Source of the DNA: Onthophagus taurus
Lineage: Eukaryota; Arthropoda; Insecta; Coleoptera; Scarabaeidae
Assembly (NCBI RefSeq): GCF_036711975.1
Contig: NC_091972.1
Span: 28,525,001-28,589,000 of the forward strand
DNA length: 64,000 nt
Reading direction: 5' to 3'
The notes under the pieces are model-generated. The model did no database searches. It was not told the origin of the DNA and saw only the letters and a list, made by a program, of their open reading frames with translations. Of this stretch, positions 1-11,694 are shown piece after piece. Position numbers and translations under genes: made by a program. The first letter of the stretch is position 1; each line of letters opens with the position of its first letter.

Positions 1-222
1 AATATCTTTGACAATGTTTGACATATAATCTCCATTACTAACATAACCTACATTTAAATGTATGCGGCGAAATAATCTAAGTCCATATCTTGATTCATAC
101 CATTTTTAAGTGATCTGTCACTGCCAGCTCTCGTGGTTTCTACTACACTAAGATATTTTATGTTTTAAAAATTTAAGACCCAACTTTGAAGGCTTATAAC
201 TCCTCAGGGGTACAACTTAGTA
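1..222. other. Left-edge sequence without recognised gene
   Basis: No coding exon or RNA gene is visible on either strand. It lies just outside the inverted-repeat element that starts at 225. If the XRCC4-like gene to the right continues, this stretch may be intron or further downstream sequence of that gene. Confidence 0.3.
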
Positions 223-432
223 TACAGGTGATTCAAAAAACCGCTGACAGACTTCTAGAGTAGATAACACACGAAAAATTAAGTTGAAAAGTCTTAATAT
301 ACATGGGGTCGCAAATGCCTCCTTAACGAGATACAGCGGATCAAAGTTTCTTTAAAATTAAACATTACCTGCAATAAAGAGCCCTTTTTTAAAAATATTT
401 TCAACTCCACTGCTAATTTTGTCAAACGGGCA

Positions 433-818
433 TGTTTAAATTTCATTAGATAAAATTGCATTCTTTTTATTTTTATTTTTCTTATTTTATTTAATTCCAT
501 TAGATTGTATATTTTCGTTTTATTTTCGTGCCGAAATTTTTGTGTACGTTCGTTCCGCCCGCAAGTAAAAAAACCAGTTTTCGTTTTCTTAAAAATTGCT
601 GTTACGACACAGAATAAAGTGAGTTTTCAATGATGTTTGGTGCCTTTTCTTTTTCAACAATTTTCGTTCATAAATTTGGTCTCATTGGAGTTCTAAGTGC
701 ATATTCAAGACAGTAAAAAAAAAAAGCAAGTATAATTTTCATTAACATTGTCGAGATCACATATTTAGTAGATCAATTTTTTCTTCAAAAACTATCGTGA
801 ATAGATTAATCTAAAACA
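433..818 (+). repeat. 5' LTR of the BEL/Pao element
   Basis: 386 bp, TG...CA ends. It matches 5582-5965 except for an A-run of 11 versus 9. An AATAAA-type polyadenylation signal lies near 612. Confidence 0.95.
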
Positions 819-823
819 ATTTT

Positions 824-841
824 TGGTCCTTCGAGCCGGAT
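824..841 (+). promoter_or_regulatory. Probable primer binding site
   Basis: A TGG-initiated stretch (TGGTCCTTCGAGCCGGAT) starts five bases after the 5' LTR, where the 3' CCA end of a tRNA would pair to prime reverse transcription. The matching tRNA was not identified. Confidence 0.65.
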
Positions 842-878
842 CTACGTTTGAATTCTTCCGGTCGGATGTCCGGTGAAT

Positions 879-3485
879 ATGTGGGATCACTTGCTGGTTT
901 ACATGCTGGTTCGAAAATTGGACGCGGAAACTGTAAAAGACTGGGAAAAATCAATTGGTCATTCTCGCGATCCTGTGCCATTTGGAGACCTCGAAGAGTT
1001 TCTTGTCGGTCGTGTTTATACTTTGGAAGCAATTGAAAAGCTCACAAAAAGTAAACCGCAAACGTTGTCTAAACTATCCAATGTAAAAGTTCATAACGCT
1101 TCTGCTCCTACGGCCGGGTGTTCTTTGTGCGGCGGTGCTCATTATATTGCATCATGTCAAACATTCCTCGCGAAAACCGCGGCGCAACGTTCAGAATTGG
1201 TACTTAATCGAGGATTGTGTTTTAACTGTTTGGGGCCGCATATCGTACGAAGGTGTCGGGTTTTAAAACGGTGTCGTATCTGCCGAAAGCCTCATCATAC
1301 CACTCTTCACGAGGCACCACCGGTAACGCAGGCGTTCACCCAAAGAGACGGCTCTGTTCAACCTGAAACAGGTGGCACGTCCAATCAACAACAACCAAGC
1401 ACAATAAATGCGCAAATCTCAACATCAAGCCATTTACTTCATTCGTACCACATTCACACGCCGGTGATACTAGCTACGGCTTTGATCTTCGTATCAGACT
1501 CTCGGGGAGAATCTATAATTGTTCGCGCATTAATTGATCAGGGCTCAGAAGTTTCTTTTATAAGCGAGTCTTTGATGCAGCGACTTCGTCTTCAACGACG
1601 ATCAGCAAGTGTACCCATCTCCGGCATCGGTTCGCAAAAACTGAGTATCTCCAGTGGTATAACGACGGTTCGGTTGTGTTCGCGTACAAACCCATTTGTA
1701 TCGTTTAATGAGGAAACTCTAATTCTACCCAAACTTACAGCATATTTACCCCAAAAACGATCAGCTCACCTTCCGTTTGAGCTAACCGATCTTCCGCTAG
1801 CGGACCCTGAGTTTACATCGCCTCGAAGAATAGAATTAATTCTTGGTGTTAGTTTATTTTCTAAAATTTTACAATCCGGGGTTAAACGAAGTCGCGACGG
1901 CGGTTTGATTGCGCAGCAAACTTCTTTCGGGTGGATTCTTTCCGGAGTTTTGTCGGACCAACCGTTAACAGATTCAAATCCGCACGGATTTCAATGTTCC
2001 GTTGATCGAGAGTTTATAGATTTGATTCAACGCTTCTGGAAGCAGGAAGATGATTCTGCTACTGTCCCGCGCCTTTCGACTGATGAACGCGAATGCGAAG
2101 AACATTTCGTTCGAACACATACTCGTAAAGATAATGGGCGTTTTGTGGTGCGGTTGCCGTTCAGAAGGTCGCCAAGCGAGTTGGGGGTTTCATATCCGGT
2201 TGCCATTCAAAACTTTAAGCGGTTAGAATTGAGATTCGCGCGGAACGAGAAATTTAAAATCGAATATGAACGATTCATAAATGGATACATCGAACTAGGA
2301 CATATGCGCTGCGTGCCATTAAATTTAAACATTCGTAATTTTTATTTACCGCATCACGGTGTCATCCGCGAATCTAGTTCGACGACACGGCTACGAGTAG
2401 TATTCAACGGTTCTCAGTTAACTTCCTCCGGGCTTTCGCTTAACGATTGTTTATACACCGGACCTAAGCTTCAAACCGAACTCGTTGATGTACTTTTGCG
2501 GTGGAGGCGCCATCCAATTGCTATCGCATGCGACCTCGAGAAAATGTATAGACAAATTCGACTTCATGAAATGGATCAACCATTCCAGCGTATTGTCTGG
2601 AGAAATAATTGTTCACAAGAACTTCAAAATTTTGAATTGACCACTGTCACATATGGTCTTTCATGTGCTCCGTACTTAGCAATCCGTTGTTTACGCCAGC
2701 TAGCCTCCGAGCATTCTGAAGCGCAACCGTTCGGTGCCGTAATTCTTCAACACGACACGTATGTAGATGATATTCTTTCCGGCGCGGATAACGTCGACGA
2801 GGTACAGGAAGTAATTTTCCAATTGACTCAAGTATTAAAGGCGGGCGGATTCACTGCGCGAAAGTGGATATCAAACGTTCCGGCAGCTATTTCCATACTG
2901 ACGCCCGATTTACTAGCCGAATCTCGTACATTAAATATCGAAGATGACAAGTCTCCTCGAGCATTGGGACTTATGTGGAATAATGCATCTGATCACTTTC
3001 TCTTTTGTTTCAACAACCTTTATGACTCTATTGATAAAGTAAATAAACGTACCGTACTTTCGTTCATCGCGCGATTGTTCGATCCCCTCGGCTGGCTTTC
3101 GCCTCTGATTATTACCGCGAAAATATTCATGCAAAATCTTTGGACTCGTAATCTTGAGTGGGATCAACCACTCCCGGAGGATCTTGAACGGCAATGGAAA
3201 ACGGTTGTTGATGATTTTCGCGGTGTTCCGATGATAAGGGTACCGCGATGGTTGGGTTTGGGTCGGTCGGTAAATTCGATTCAGTTGCACGGTTTTGCTG
3301 ACGCGTCCACTAGTGCTCATGGAGCGGTAGTTTATTTGCGTGTTTTTGATAACGAAGAAGTTCGCGTATCCGTCGTGTTTTCTAAAAGCAAAGTGGCGCC
3401 GCTTAAAGTTGTCACTATCCCGCGTCTCGAATTATGCGCGTGTGTATTGCTGGTTCGGTTGGCAAGGCGTGTGAGGTCAGCTTGA
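879..3485 (+). pseudogene. BEL/Pao Gag remnant, protease, reverse transcriptase, RNase H start
   Basis: Open frame of about 868 codons from the first in-frame ATG. It begins in what is normally the C-terminal part of Gag, so several hundred N-terminal residues are deleted: the frame starts only ~60 bp after the LTR. Cys/His zinc knuckles lie at about residues 80-140. The retropepsin motif ALIDQGSEVSF is near residue 220. The reverse transcriptase catalytic YVDDI box is at 2760-2774. The RNase H start follows and is cut by TGA at 3483. The RNase H/integrase continuation is one base out of frame (frame of 3481). BEL/Pao pol is normally one frame, so this is most simply an inactivating indel near 3476-3482 (or a sequencing error). 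Confidence 0.9.
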
Positions 3486-5292
3486 CGTTCCCGACATCCC
3501 CATTCATCTCTGGACTGACTCTACTGTGGCTCTGGCGTGGATCTGCAGTCAACCATCGAAATGGAAGGACTTCGTCCGCAACAGGGTCACCGAGATCCAC
3601 GATCTACCGGAGGCGCAATGGCGTTATGTTCCCAGCGGAGAAAATCCCGCCGACTTCGTATCGCGAGGAGTTCCCGTTCGACAGCTTCAGGAGGCGACGC
3701 TGTGGTGGTCTGGACCTGCATGGTTGTCTTCATCTTCCGGTGACTGGCCATCTCTCCATCCGGACTTTTCTTCTGAATCAGAACGAGAAAAACGTTCAAC
3801 TCCTGCATCACATACTGCGACTCCGTCTGATGAAGGGTGGAATCTCAAACACCGATATTCCTCACTCAATAAACTATTACGCGTCACCGCATGGTGTTCG
3901 CGAATATTTTCAAAATTTAGTTATGTTTCAGACGTTTTAACACCCGATGAAGTGGATAGGGCTCTAATGTTTTGGGTTCAAGAGTGCCAGCAATTTTCTT
4001 TTCGTGAGGAAATTAGAGAGTTGTTGGGCGGTCGAGTAATTTCAAGGTCCAGTCCATTATTCATCGACGGGAATGGCTCTCTCCGCATTACCGGGAGACT
4101 TAGATTCGCAAATCTAGACTGGGATGAAAAACACCCTCTTATTCTACCCAAGAGATCCCGCATCACCGAGTTGTTGATTGACAGCCACCACAGACGAACG
4201 TTACATGGAGGAACGCAACTCACCTTATCATCAATTCGACGACGCTTTTGGATTGTCGGGGGTCGTGTTCCAGTAAGAGCTTTTATTCAGAAGTGTATGG
4301 TTTGTGCAAAGCAGCGGGTCGTAACCAGTCAACAATTGATGGGACAACTGCCTGCACCTCGTGTTACTCCATCTAGACCTTTTCTGCACACCGGAGTGGA
4401 TTACGCCGGACCATTTCTGCTCCGTACATTCCGAGGACGTGGTGGTAAAACGTATAAGGCTTACTTAATTCTTTTTGTGTGTTTAGCCACGTCAGCTGTG
4501 CATCTTGAGCTTGCAACCGATTACACGACTTCCGGCTTTATGGCGGCATACAAGAGATTTTCTGGCCGTAGAGGTATCAGTCGATGTCTATATAGCGACT
4601 GCGGAACCAACCTAGTGGGCGCCGATCGTGAACTTCGTTCATTATTCGCAGCAGCTTCGAAAAACTGGAAGGAAATAGCCAACATGCTGGTCGATGACGG
4701 TACGAAGTGGAAATTTAACCCTCCTGCGGCACCACACTTCGGTGGTAAATGGGAGGCCGGCGTCAAGTCTGTTAAGACACATTTAAAGAGGGTGGTTGGT
4801 TCTACGTTGCTCACTTATGAGGAATTCTCTACGATCCTTATACAAATCGAAGCCGTCCTAAATTCAAGACCCCTATGCTCGCTGTCCGACGATCCCAGTA
4901 GTTACGATGTGTTGACACCGGCTCACTTCCTCATAGGCGGTTCTCTGACAGTAGTGCCAGAACCATCTCTCGTTGACGAAAAGATTTCTCGTTTGTCTCG
5001 ATGGCAGCTTTTGCAGCGGATGTTGGAGGATTTCTGGAATCATTGGCAAAGATTCTATTTGCAATCAATACAAAATGCCACCAAATGGCATGTTCCTCAT
5101 AATTTGCCACAAATCGGACAACTGGTCTTAATTAAGGATGAACGCCTCCCCCCCGGTAAATGGACGCTTGCTCGTATTGAGAAAATTCACTATGGTCCTG
5201 ATGGACACGCTCGAGTTGCAACGTTAAAAACACCGTCTACAACGTTAACACGTCCCTTCGTTCGTCTGTGTGTCCTCCCTTCAACTGAATAA
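3481..5292 (+). pseudogene. BEL/Pao pol C-terminus: RNase H end, integrase, DUF5641-like tail
   Basis: This frame continues RNase H directly from the break, without a start codon of its own. It carries the His/Cys integrase zinc-binding region (CMVCAK at the end), then a DDE-type integrase core (DYAGPF, YSDCGTN, and FGGKWEAGV with the glutamate). The C-terminus has the W-rich region usual in BEL/Pao (WNHWQRFYL). It ends at TAA 5290-5292, about 290 bp before the 3' LTR; a G-rich purine stretch precedes the LTR as a likely polypurine tract. No further stops were seen. Confidence 0.9.
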
Positions 5293-5581
5293 TAGACGCG
5301 CCCATTTTAATTATGTAATTTTTATTATATTTTGTTCCGTCGTAACGGTTTGTGATTAATATTTCAGTTTATTTTCATTGAGTACGATTCAGTCACAGTT
5401 GATTTCATTTTCCAAATTCAGTTTCCTCTTCCGGAATCTTTGTAATTCCATGTGGAAAATTAGCCGGAAGATCGCGTTCAATTTATATGAGTTTTTTTTT
5501 TTTCAATTATTTTTAAATGATTCAAATTATATTTTCTTTATTTTGTATTCGGTTGCCGAATGTTCGGCAAGGCGGGCGGTA

Positions 5582-5965
5582 TGTTTAAATTTCATTAGAT
5601 AAAATTGCATTCTTTTTATTTTTATTTTTCTTATTTTATTTAATTCCATTAGATTGTATATTTTCGTTTTATTTTCGTGCCGAAATTTTTGTGTACGTTC
5701 GTTCCGCCCGCAAGTAAAAAAACCAGTTTTCGTTTTCTTAAAAATTGCTGTTACGACACAGAATAAAGTGAGTTTTCAATGATGTTTGGTGCCTTTTCTT
5801 TTTCAACAATTTTCGTTCATAAATTTGGTCTCATTGGAGTTCTAAGTGCATATTCAAGACAGTAAAAAAAAAGCAAGTATAATTTTCATTAACATTGTCG
5901 AGATCACATATTTAGTAGATCAATTTTTTCTTCAAAAACTATCGTGAATAGATTAATCTAAAACA
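5582..5965 (+). repeat. 3' LTR of the BEL/Pao element
   Basis: 384 bp, identical to the 5' LTR apart from two fewer A residues in one run. It is followed by the GGGCA target duplication. Confidence 0.95.
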
Positions 5966-6342
5966 GGGCAGTATTTTCGTGTAAAAGTCATTAATTATCT
6001 ATCAATTGGTCTCTTACAAAACTTTGATTAAAGCAACAGTTTTTGATTGAATTAACAAATTTTCTACAAACGTGTTTTTCTTAAAAACTGTTGCTTTAAT
6101 CAAAGTTTGGAAGAGACCAATTGATAGATAATTGATCACTTTACACGCGTAGAGAGCAATGGCGTAGACAATATTTTTAATGCTTTTTATAACAGACAAT
6201 GTTTAATTTTAAAGAAACTTTGATCCGCTATATCTCGCCAACGAGGTATTTGCGACCCCATGTATATTAAGACTATTCATCTTGATTTTTCGTGTATTAT
6301 CTAGTCTAGAAGTCTGTCAGCGGTTTTTTGAACCACCCAGTA

Positions 6343-6886
6343 TAGGCAAGTTGCGTTAAATCATCTTAATTTATTGTCCTCTACACGTCCCTGCTCTGTG
6401 TTAGTTCTTATGCGAATCATCCTGTATATCTATAAGCAATATATTTAGACCAACAAGTACTTTACACTCATTTATTTATTCTTGTCACATTGTTTAGTTT
6501 TTTTGCTGATATTATTTTACCCCTATTTTTATTAAAATGTTATTTTTATTTGATGCTGAAGTATCTGTTGGTTGACCTGAATAAATAAAATTATTACTAC
6601 TATACTTTCAATGGCAGTCCAACACATAAATTAACCAATTTACAAAATCAACATGTCGGTTATGGTTGAAATAATTAATTGAAAAAGTTCAGGCTATAAA
6701 CTAAAGGCACATCAAGAACTGTGGATCTTAGATCTTACATATTCAGTTTAGCCAAAAGTATGCAACATAAAAAGAATTTTGCTTTAATGACTTAGTTAAA
6801 GCAAGAAATTTCTGATTGCTCTTTGTACAGATAAATCTACCGAATTGCTGAATTTAATTTATATTCTTTTGAATAGAAATAGTTAC
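6343..6886. other. Non-coding stretch, possible LINE 3' tail, downstream of XRCC4-like exon 3
   Basis: About 6345-6600 is AT-rich and ends with AATAAATAAAATTATTA, resembling a LINE 3' end. The remainder is probably intron or 3' flank of the minus-strand gene. If exon 3 is not spliced, its frame reads into this region and stops near 6837. Confidence 0.3.
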
Positions 6887-7451
6887 CCTTCTCTATATCT
6901 TTTTTCTCTTTTTGAAGCATTTGAACATGGCTAACAAGTTCATTATGTTTTTCCATTAAATCATCAAGTATTTTGTATATACTTTCATGAAAATCCATCT
7001 AAAATCATTGAATATATTCAATACAATAATAATTTAAAGAACATTTGGTACAAACCTGTTTTAATTTAGTAACAAAAAACAAAAACACTCTGACTCCAGA
7101 TTTATGATTAATTGTGAACTCTGCATTTTCATTTTCCTCATTTCCATCTTTTATATAAGTAAGATTAAAAAACACATCTGGGTTGCCATTACTTAAATAA
7201 TCTTGTAATGTAGCATAATATTCTTTAGTACTTTGATTTCGTTCACTTGCCAATTTTTCAATCTCTTCTTCTGATACCTAATGCACAAAAATAAACATAC
7301 AAACTTTAAATTGAATTATTCATTTTACCTGTGTGTACCAAGCTTTCTTCGCCAGTATCGTTATATCAAAAGAAGATTCTTTCCAAACCGCTTTTGCCTT
7401 GAATGTTAATGTTTTATCTTCATTGTGAAGCGTTAGCATAGCTTCAGGCAT
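6887..7451 (-). CDS. XRCC4-like DNA repair protein, 5' exons only
   Basis: Three coding exons on the minus strand join in frame with GT-AG introns: 7451-7329 (ATG, 41 codons), 7277-7056 (74 codons) and 6998-6887 (37 codons plus one base, then a GTAACT donor). The ~152-residue product resembles the XRCC4 head domain: a beta-strand region, then ITILAKKAWYTQVSEEEIEK, comparable in spacing to the human XRCC4 stretch around its W-T-G-T-V-S-E-S-E-I segment. It ends in the start of a coiled coil (HESIYKILDDLMEKHNELV). XRCC4 acts with ligase IV in non-homologous end joining. The ligase-binding C-terminus is not visible; the gene may continue left of the TE block or be truncated. PAXX or XLF relatives are alternatives. 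Confidence 0.6.
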
Positions 7452-7835
7452 CGTTTTTCCGTTTATTCTTCTCCCAGACAGTTACTAACGTCAATAATTA
7501 TGCAGTCAATTATGATTAAATTGTTACAATAAAAATAAATTATAATTGAAATAGGCCATGAATTTGGACTGTTTTTAATCTTGAAGACCAAAGTACTTGC
7601 AAATAATTGATATTTTGATTATTTCTTTGTTTGGATAATTTGTAGGTATGCTGCTTTATAAGACACTTATAGTAGTTATTAACTTTATTAGAATTTAGTG
7701 AGAAAAATTCACAATAGAATCAACAGCACGAATATCCTCAAAACAGTGACGACAGTGACATTCTGAGAATTTTTTTAGGTTATCTATTTATTTTGTATAT
7801 TTTGTTGCCTACACGAACATAATAGCCTTGTTTAT
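7452..7835. other. Upstream region of the XRCC4-like gene
   Basis: AT-rich, no ORF of note. It should contain the minus-strand promoter of the XRCC4-like gene. No clear TATA or initiator was identified. Confidence 0.3.
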
Positions 7836-7931
7836 AGATATACAATATATCTATAATAGTATATCTATATATAGTATATCTATATATAGTATATCTATAT
7901 ATAGTATATCTATATATAGTATATCTATATA
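7836..7931. repeat. Tandem microsatellite of a TATCTATATATAG-type unit
   Basis: About five near-perfect copies of a short TATCTATATATAGTA-type unit directly abut the left end of the next transposon, supplying its TA target. Confidence 0.85.
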
Positions 7932-8419
7932 CAGGATGGTCCGTTACTAATGGGACACAGAGCAACAGTGAATTCCTTACATATAATTATTACGATTTAA
8001 CCCAATTTATCTTAGTCCAATTGTTAATAATATCGAAGATACAGATGGTTAAAGTTAATACTTTATTTTCGTTTTTCTTTAATAATTTCGTTGTCTCTTA
8101 CATTATGAACATGAAAATTGGTACATTAGTATTTTTTTAGACGATAAATAATAAATTGGTATTAGTTTTGATTTCTTTTTCAGATGGCGCTGTCTACCTT
8201 AAAAAAGCACCCTTAAAGCAGTCATATCTTTTTCATCGTTAAAATTTTTACAACTCACATAACATAAAACAGTTTCTCAGACATTTTTACATAAATTTGG
8301 TATACCTATCAATATTCTCTAAAGTTCTCCGTTCCCGAGATAATCACTGTTTAAGCGCACATTGCAAAATTTCACTATGCTCAATAAACATTAGTTGGCG
8401 GTGAAAAAGTCTTTATTTA

Positions 8420-8670
8420 CAATTGGACTAAGATAAATTGGGTTAAATCGTAAAATTATTACGATTTAATTCAATTTATCTTATTGTTAGTCCAATTGTT
8501 AATAATAACGAAGATAGAGTTGGTTAAAGTTAATACTTTAATTTCGTTGTTTTTTTAATAATTTCGCTTTTTCTTAAATTATGAACATTAAAATTTTTAT
8601 ATTATTACTTTTTAAGATGATAAATGATAAATTAGTATAGTTCTGATCTATCTTTCAGATATAATTTAAC
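8420..8670. repeat. Internal duplication of the left terminal repeat
   Basis: About 8455-8670 repeats the segment 7985-8200 in the same orientation with divergence, and 8420-8455 is a short inverted piece of the same sequence. It breaks the left/right symmetry of the element. Confidence 0.7.
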
Positions 8671-8814
8671 TATCCACAAACATAAGTTGATGTTACAAAA
8701 ATATTAACATAATTACTATATTAAAAATCGATTTTAATAACGACTATAATTTATTTAAACATTTTAATAATAATAACATCGAACAAAAAGAGGAAACAAT
8801 TAAAATGAACTGCA

Positions 8815-9829
8815 TTAGAGTAAGTGTTCAAAGTGACCACCGTTAGCTTCAATGCATTTTCCAATCCGTTTAGAAAATGATCTTCTTATGTTAAATAATA
8901 TTTGTTCATTCCTAATGATATCCACTGCCTTTACAATTTTTTGCCACAGTTCCTCACGAGTTTCAGGATTGTCTTTCTAAACAAGGGATTTTACAAATCC
9001 CCATACGCAAAAATCCATAGGATTACAATCGGGACTTCGTGGTGGCCAAGTGTAATGACTACCTCGGCCAATCCATCTTCGTGGAAAATTCATATCGAGA
9101 TAATCTCGCACTTGCCTGGAAAAATGGGGTGGTGCTCCATCTTGCATAAACCACATGACAGTCCAAATATTTAATGGTAACTCAGCCAACATATCGTCTA
9201 CTTGGTTTTGCAAAAACTGTAAATAATTGTGGACCCAACACATAATTTCCAATTATTCCACACCAAACATTTATTTTAAATTCATGTTGAAAATGCCGTT
9301 GCCGTGTCATGTGTGGGTTTTCAGTTTCCCAAACATGACAATTTTTAAAATTAAAAACCCCACTACGAGTGAATGTCGCCTCGTCAGTAAATAAAATGTT
9401 GGCAATAAACGATGGGTCAGAATTTTGCCGATTTTTGATAAAATTAGCAAATTCTAACCGAACTCTTAAATCAGTAGGCAGTAAGGCGTGTACAGGTACA
9501 AAATGGTATGGATACAGTCTTCCTTTTTTTAATATTCGTAGAATTGACGACTTGCTTAAACCGGTTGCAGCTGACAAACGTCTAGAGCTAACTTTTGGGT
9601 TGTTACTAACTCGTACTAAAACTTCATCTTCTTCATCAACGGAAATCTTTTTTGGACGACCTGTATTTCGTTTAGGACGAAATGAACCAGTCTCACCTAA
9701 GCGGTCATACAAATTTTTAAATAACTTGTGATTTGGTTGTCTTCTGTTGGGGTATTTTAATAAATATCTTCTGCACGCTTCCCTTCCATTAAACTTTTCT
9801 TGAGCGTATATGCACACCATATCACGCAT
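8815..9829 (-). pseudogene. Broken mariner-type transposase (DUF4817-like HTH plus DDE)
   Basis: Reading minus from ATG 9829, an N-terminal helix-turn-helix region of the type called DUF4817 (MRDMVCIYAQEKFNGREACR) is followed by a GRPKK linker and a DDE nuclease: ILFTDEATF (first Asp), FMQDGAPPHF (second Asp) and PPRSPDCNPMDF (third acidic position is Asp). A frameshift near 9220, in a T-run, separates the two halves. A TAG at 8976-8978 interrupts the last ~50 codons, which otherwise continue to a TAA at 8815-8817. About 335 residues in total. Not functional as it stands. Confidence 0.9.
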
Positions 9830-10433
9830 TTCCGTGTTAGAAAAAAAATTATGCCGGGCATTATGTCAAAGTAATAAATACATTGATTACAATAATACTG
9901 AGCGTAAAATGAAACTGAATGTCAAACTGATTGTCTAGTGTTTGACTAAATAAAAACTTTGTCAACGCCAACTGATGTTACTAAGATATTAAATTTTGCA
10001 AAGTGCCCTTAAACAGTGATTATCTCGGGAACGGAGAACTTTAGAGAATATTGATAGGTATACCAAATTTATGTAAAAATGTCTGAGAAACTGTTTTATG
10101 TTATGTGAGTTGTAAAAATTTTAACGATGAAAAAGATATGACTACTTTAAGGGTGGTTTTTTAAGGTAGACAGCGCCATCTGAAAGATAAATCAAAACTA
10201 ACACCAAATTATTATTTATTGTATTAAAAAATGATAATGTACCAATTTTCATGTTCATAATGTAAGAGACAACGAAATTATTAAAGAAAAACGAAAATAA
10301 AGTATTAACTTTAACCATCTGTATCTTCGTTGTTATTAACAATTGGACTAACATAAATTGGGTTAAATCGTAATAATTTAATGTAAGGAATTCACTGTTG
10401 CTCTGTGTCCCATTAGTAACGGACCATCCTGTA

Positions 10434-10744
10434 TATATAATAGTATCTATAATAGTATATATTAAACAAGGATAATAGTATATTAAAAAACAAGTTTCGT
10501 AAGACACGTTTTAAATGCACGAATTCAAGTTGAAAAACGAGTTTTTTAATGAATGAGTGCTTTAAGTCTTATGAAACGTGTTTTTTTATGCTATTTTTTG
10601 TAATTTTTTTTTTATCCTTTTTTTTTCTCAAACATAAAATAAATTTTGACAATGTAGGGAAATAGGTATGTAGCAGTTGGTAACACTTGAAAATAGACAT
10701 TTGAATTGGCAATTAGAAACTGTCAAAACACAAAATGTATTCAC
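10434..10744. other. AT-rich spacer with imperfect inverted repeat
   Basis: Includes AT-rich repeats and an imperfect inverted repeat around 10495-10590 (sequence near GTAAGACACG recurs inverted). No gene seen apart from possible intron sequence of the neighbouring exon candidate. Confidence 0.35.
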
Positions 10745-10927
10745 CTGACAAAAATGTTTCATGTATACCTCCCAAAATAAGAGAAATTGCTCAGAGTTCA
10801 ATGTCCTCATCATTGTGGACCTTGTATTCGATGCTAAGAACGTGTTTAAACATCCATAGACAAACATTGTCACATTGACAACTAGAAAAATTAATGACCC
10901 AATGTGACTAACTTGAACTGGTTCCAT
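10745..10927 (-). CDS. Orphan exon candidate with one membrane segment
   Basis: Unrecognised. From ATG 10927 the minus strand encodes 61 residues (MEPVQVSHIGSLIFLVVNVT...) ending at a plausible donor, CAG before GTGAAT (10744-10743). One strongly hydrophobic segment covers about residues 9-32, so a membrane protein is likely if it is real. No partner exon was found nearby and no family was recognised. It could be a chance open frame in intergenic DNA. Confidence 0.25.
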
Positions 10928-11446
10928 AAAATGTTACTAAAATCTCATTACAGCATCGGATGCTGTAAGGAGTCTCATTACAGCACCCGTTTGAGTACTG
11001 TTATAGCTTGCATTACCGTAGCGAATTACAAAAAATATTGTAAATGTAAAGCATTTGAGGTCTGTCAAAGCTAGAACTATCTAAAAAATCGATAGATGTC
11101 GCAAAAACCAGAAAATTTAACAAATTCTGATTTATTACATTTTTATTAAAAGAATAAATTCAAAGATGAGAACAATTTTCTAATAATTAAAAAAGTATTC
11201 TATGCAGCCTTTGAGAAAACACGGATTTATGAAGCAAATCATCGCTGCAATGTAAGTTGCATATATTCAGACTAAAAATTTATTTCAAGAATGGGAAATG
11301 TAAATAATGGGATTTAAGCAAAAACGTATTAGAATTATTGAATATGGCTATAGAAGTCTTAAAAAAGTATTGAGTCATCACCATGCTTAGCTTTAGAACT
11401 CGTTGTGAACCTAAGTGGGTTTGAAAATTTCAAAAAATCGGTTTTT
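10928..11446. other. Intergenic, no gene seen
   Basis: AT-rich. A short sequence around CTCATTACAGCA occurs twice near 10950-10990. Nothing else recognised. Confidence 0.35.
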
Positions 11447-11694
11447 TTAATTTTTTTTTTAGCAGATAGAGTCTTTGGAAGTTCACCTTGTCAGGCAGAC
11501 CAAGCAGTCTATGGCCATTTTAAATATTTAAAAGTTATTTTAAATATTTTTTTATTTCTACAATATGTTTAGAATATTTTCCGAAAGGAGGAATTGGAAT
11601 ATCCCATTATCAGACGGACCATGAGCCATGTATGTATGTAGGAAAGGGGGTGTGCTTCCGCATACAGCACCTAGGCCCCAACGGGCCCCTTGTA

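Larger units (their letters stand above)
433..5965 (+). mobile_element. BEL/Pao LTR retrotransposon, complete ends, defective interior
   Basis: Two direct long terminal repeats (433-818 and 5582-5965, both TG...CA) enclose a Gag-Pol coding region. The element is flanked by a perfect 5-bp target duplication GGGCA (428-432 and 5966-5970), inside an older inverted-repeat element. Domain order zinc knuckles, aspartic protease, reverse transcriptase, RNase H, integrase, C-terminal DUF5641-like region is typical of BEL/Pao. The LTRs differ only by two A residues in a homopolymer, so insertion is recent. Yet the N-terminal part of Gag is missing and pol has a frameshift near 3480, so this copy cannot encode a full polyprotein by itself. 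Confidence 0.95.
225..6340. mobile_element. Inverted-repeat DNA element (TA target), split by a BEL insertion
   Basis: The first ~200 bp (225-430) reappear inverted at about 6150-6340, starting at TA-flanked ends resembling CAGGTGATTC. TA dinucleotides sit at 223-224 and 6341-6342, as for a Tc1/mariner-type target duplication. No transposase survives, so it is non-autonomous. A second inverted repeat lies inside the right part (about 5985-6050 against 6080-6145). The BEL element occupies 433-5965 within it, so the interior beyond the insertion point is found only at 5971-6340. The superfamily is inferred from the TA flank. Confidence 0.75.
7932..10431. mobile_element. 2.5 kb mariner-type transposon with ~430-bp inverted repeats
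   Basis: Ends CAGGATGGTCCGTTAC (7932) and its inverse (10431) are flanked by TA (7930-7931, 10432-10433). The inverted similarity runs inward about 430 bp on each side (to about 8375 and 9990). The interior encodes one minus-strand transposase, now broken. Part of the left repeat is also duplicated internally at about 8420-8670. Confidence 0.9.

Noticed and set aside
2931..3320. Minus-strand open frame across the BEL reverse transcriptase
   Set aside because: Antisense shadow of the real coding frame; no family and no motif.
3476..3486. Programmed +1 frameshift in the BEL pol region
   Set aside because: BEL/Pao pol is normally one frame and the break lies inside RNase H, not at a gag/pol border. 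No slippery site or pseudoknot was evident.
7836..7931. CRISPR-like regular repeats
   Set aside because: Units abut with no unique spacers; this is a microsatellite in eukaryotic DNA.
10142..10507. 121-codon minus open frame
   Set aside because: It lies in the right terminal inverted repeat of the mariner-type element; the mirrored left repeat does not keep it open.
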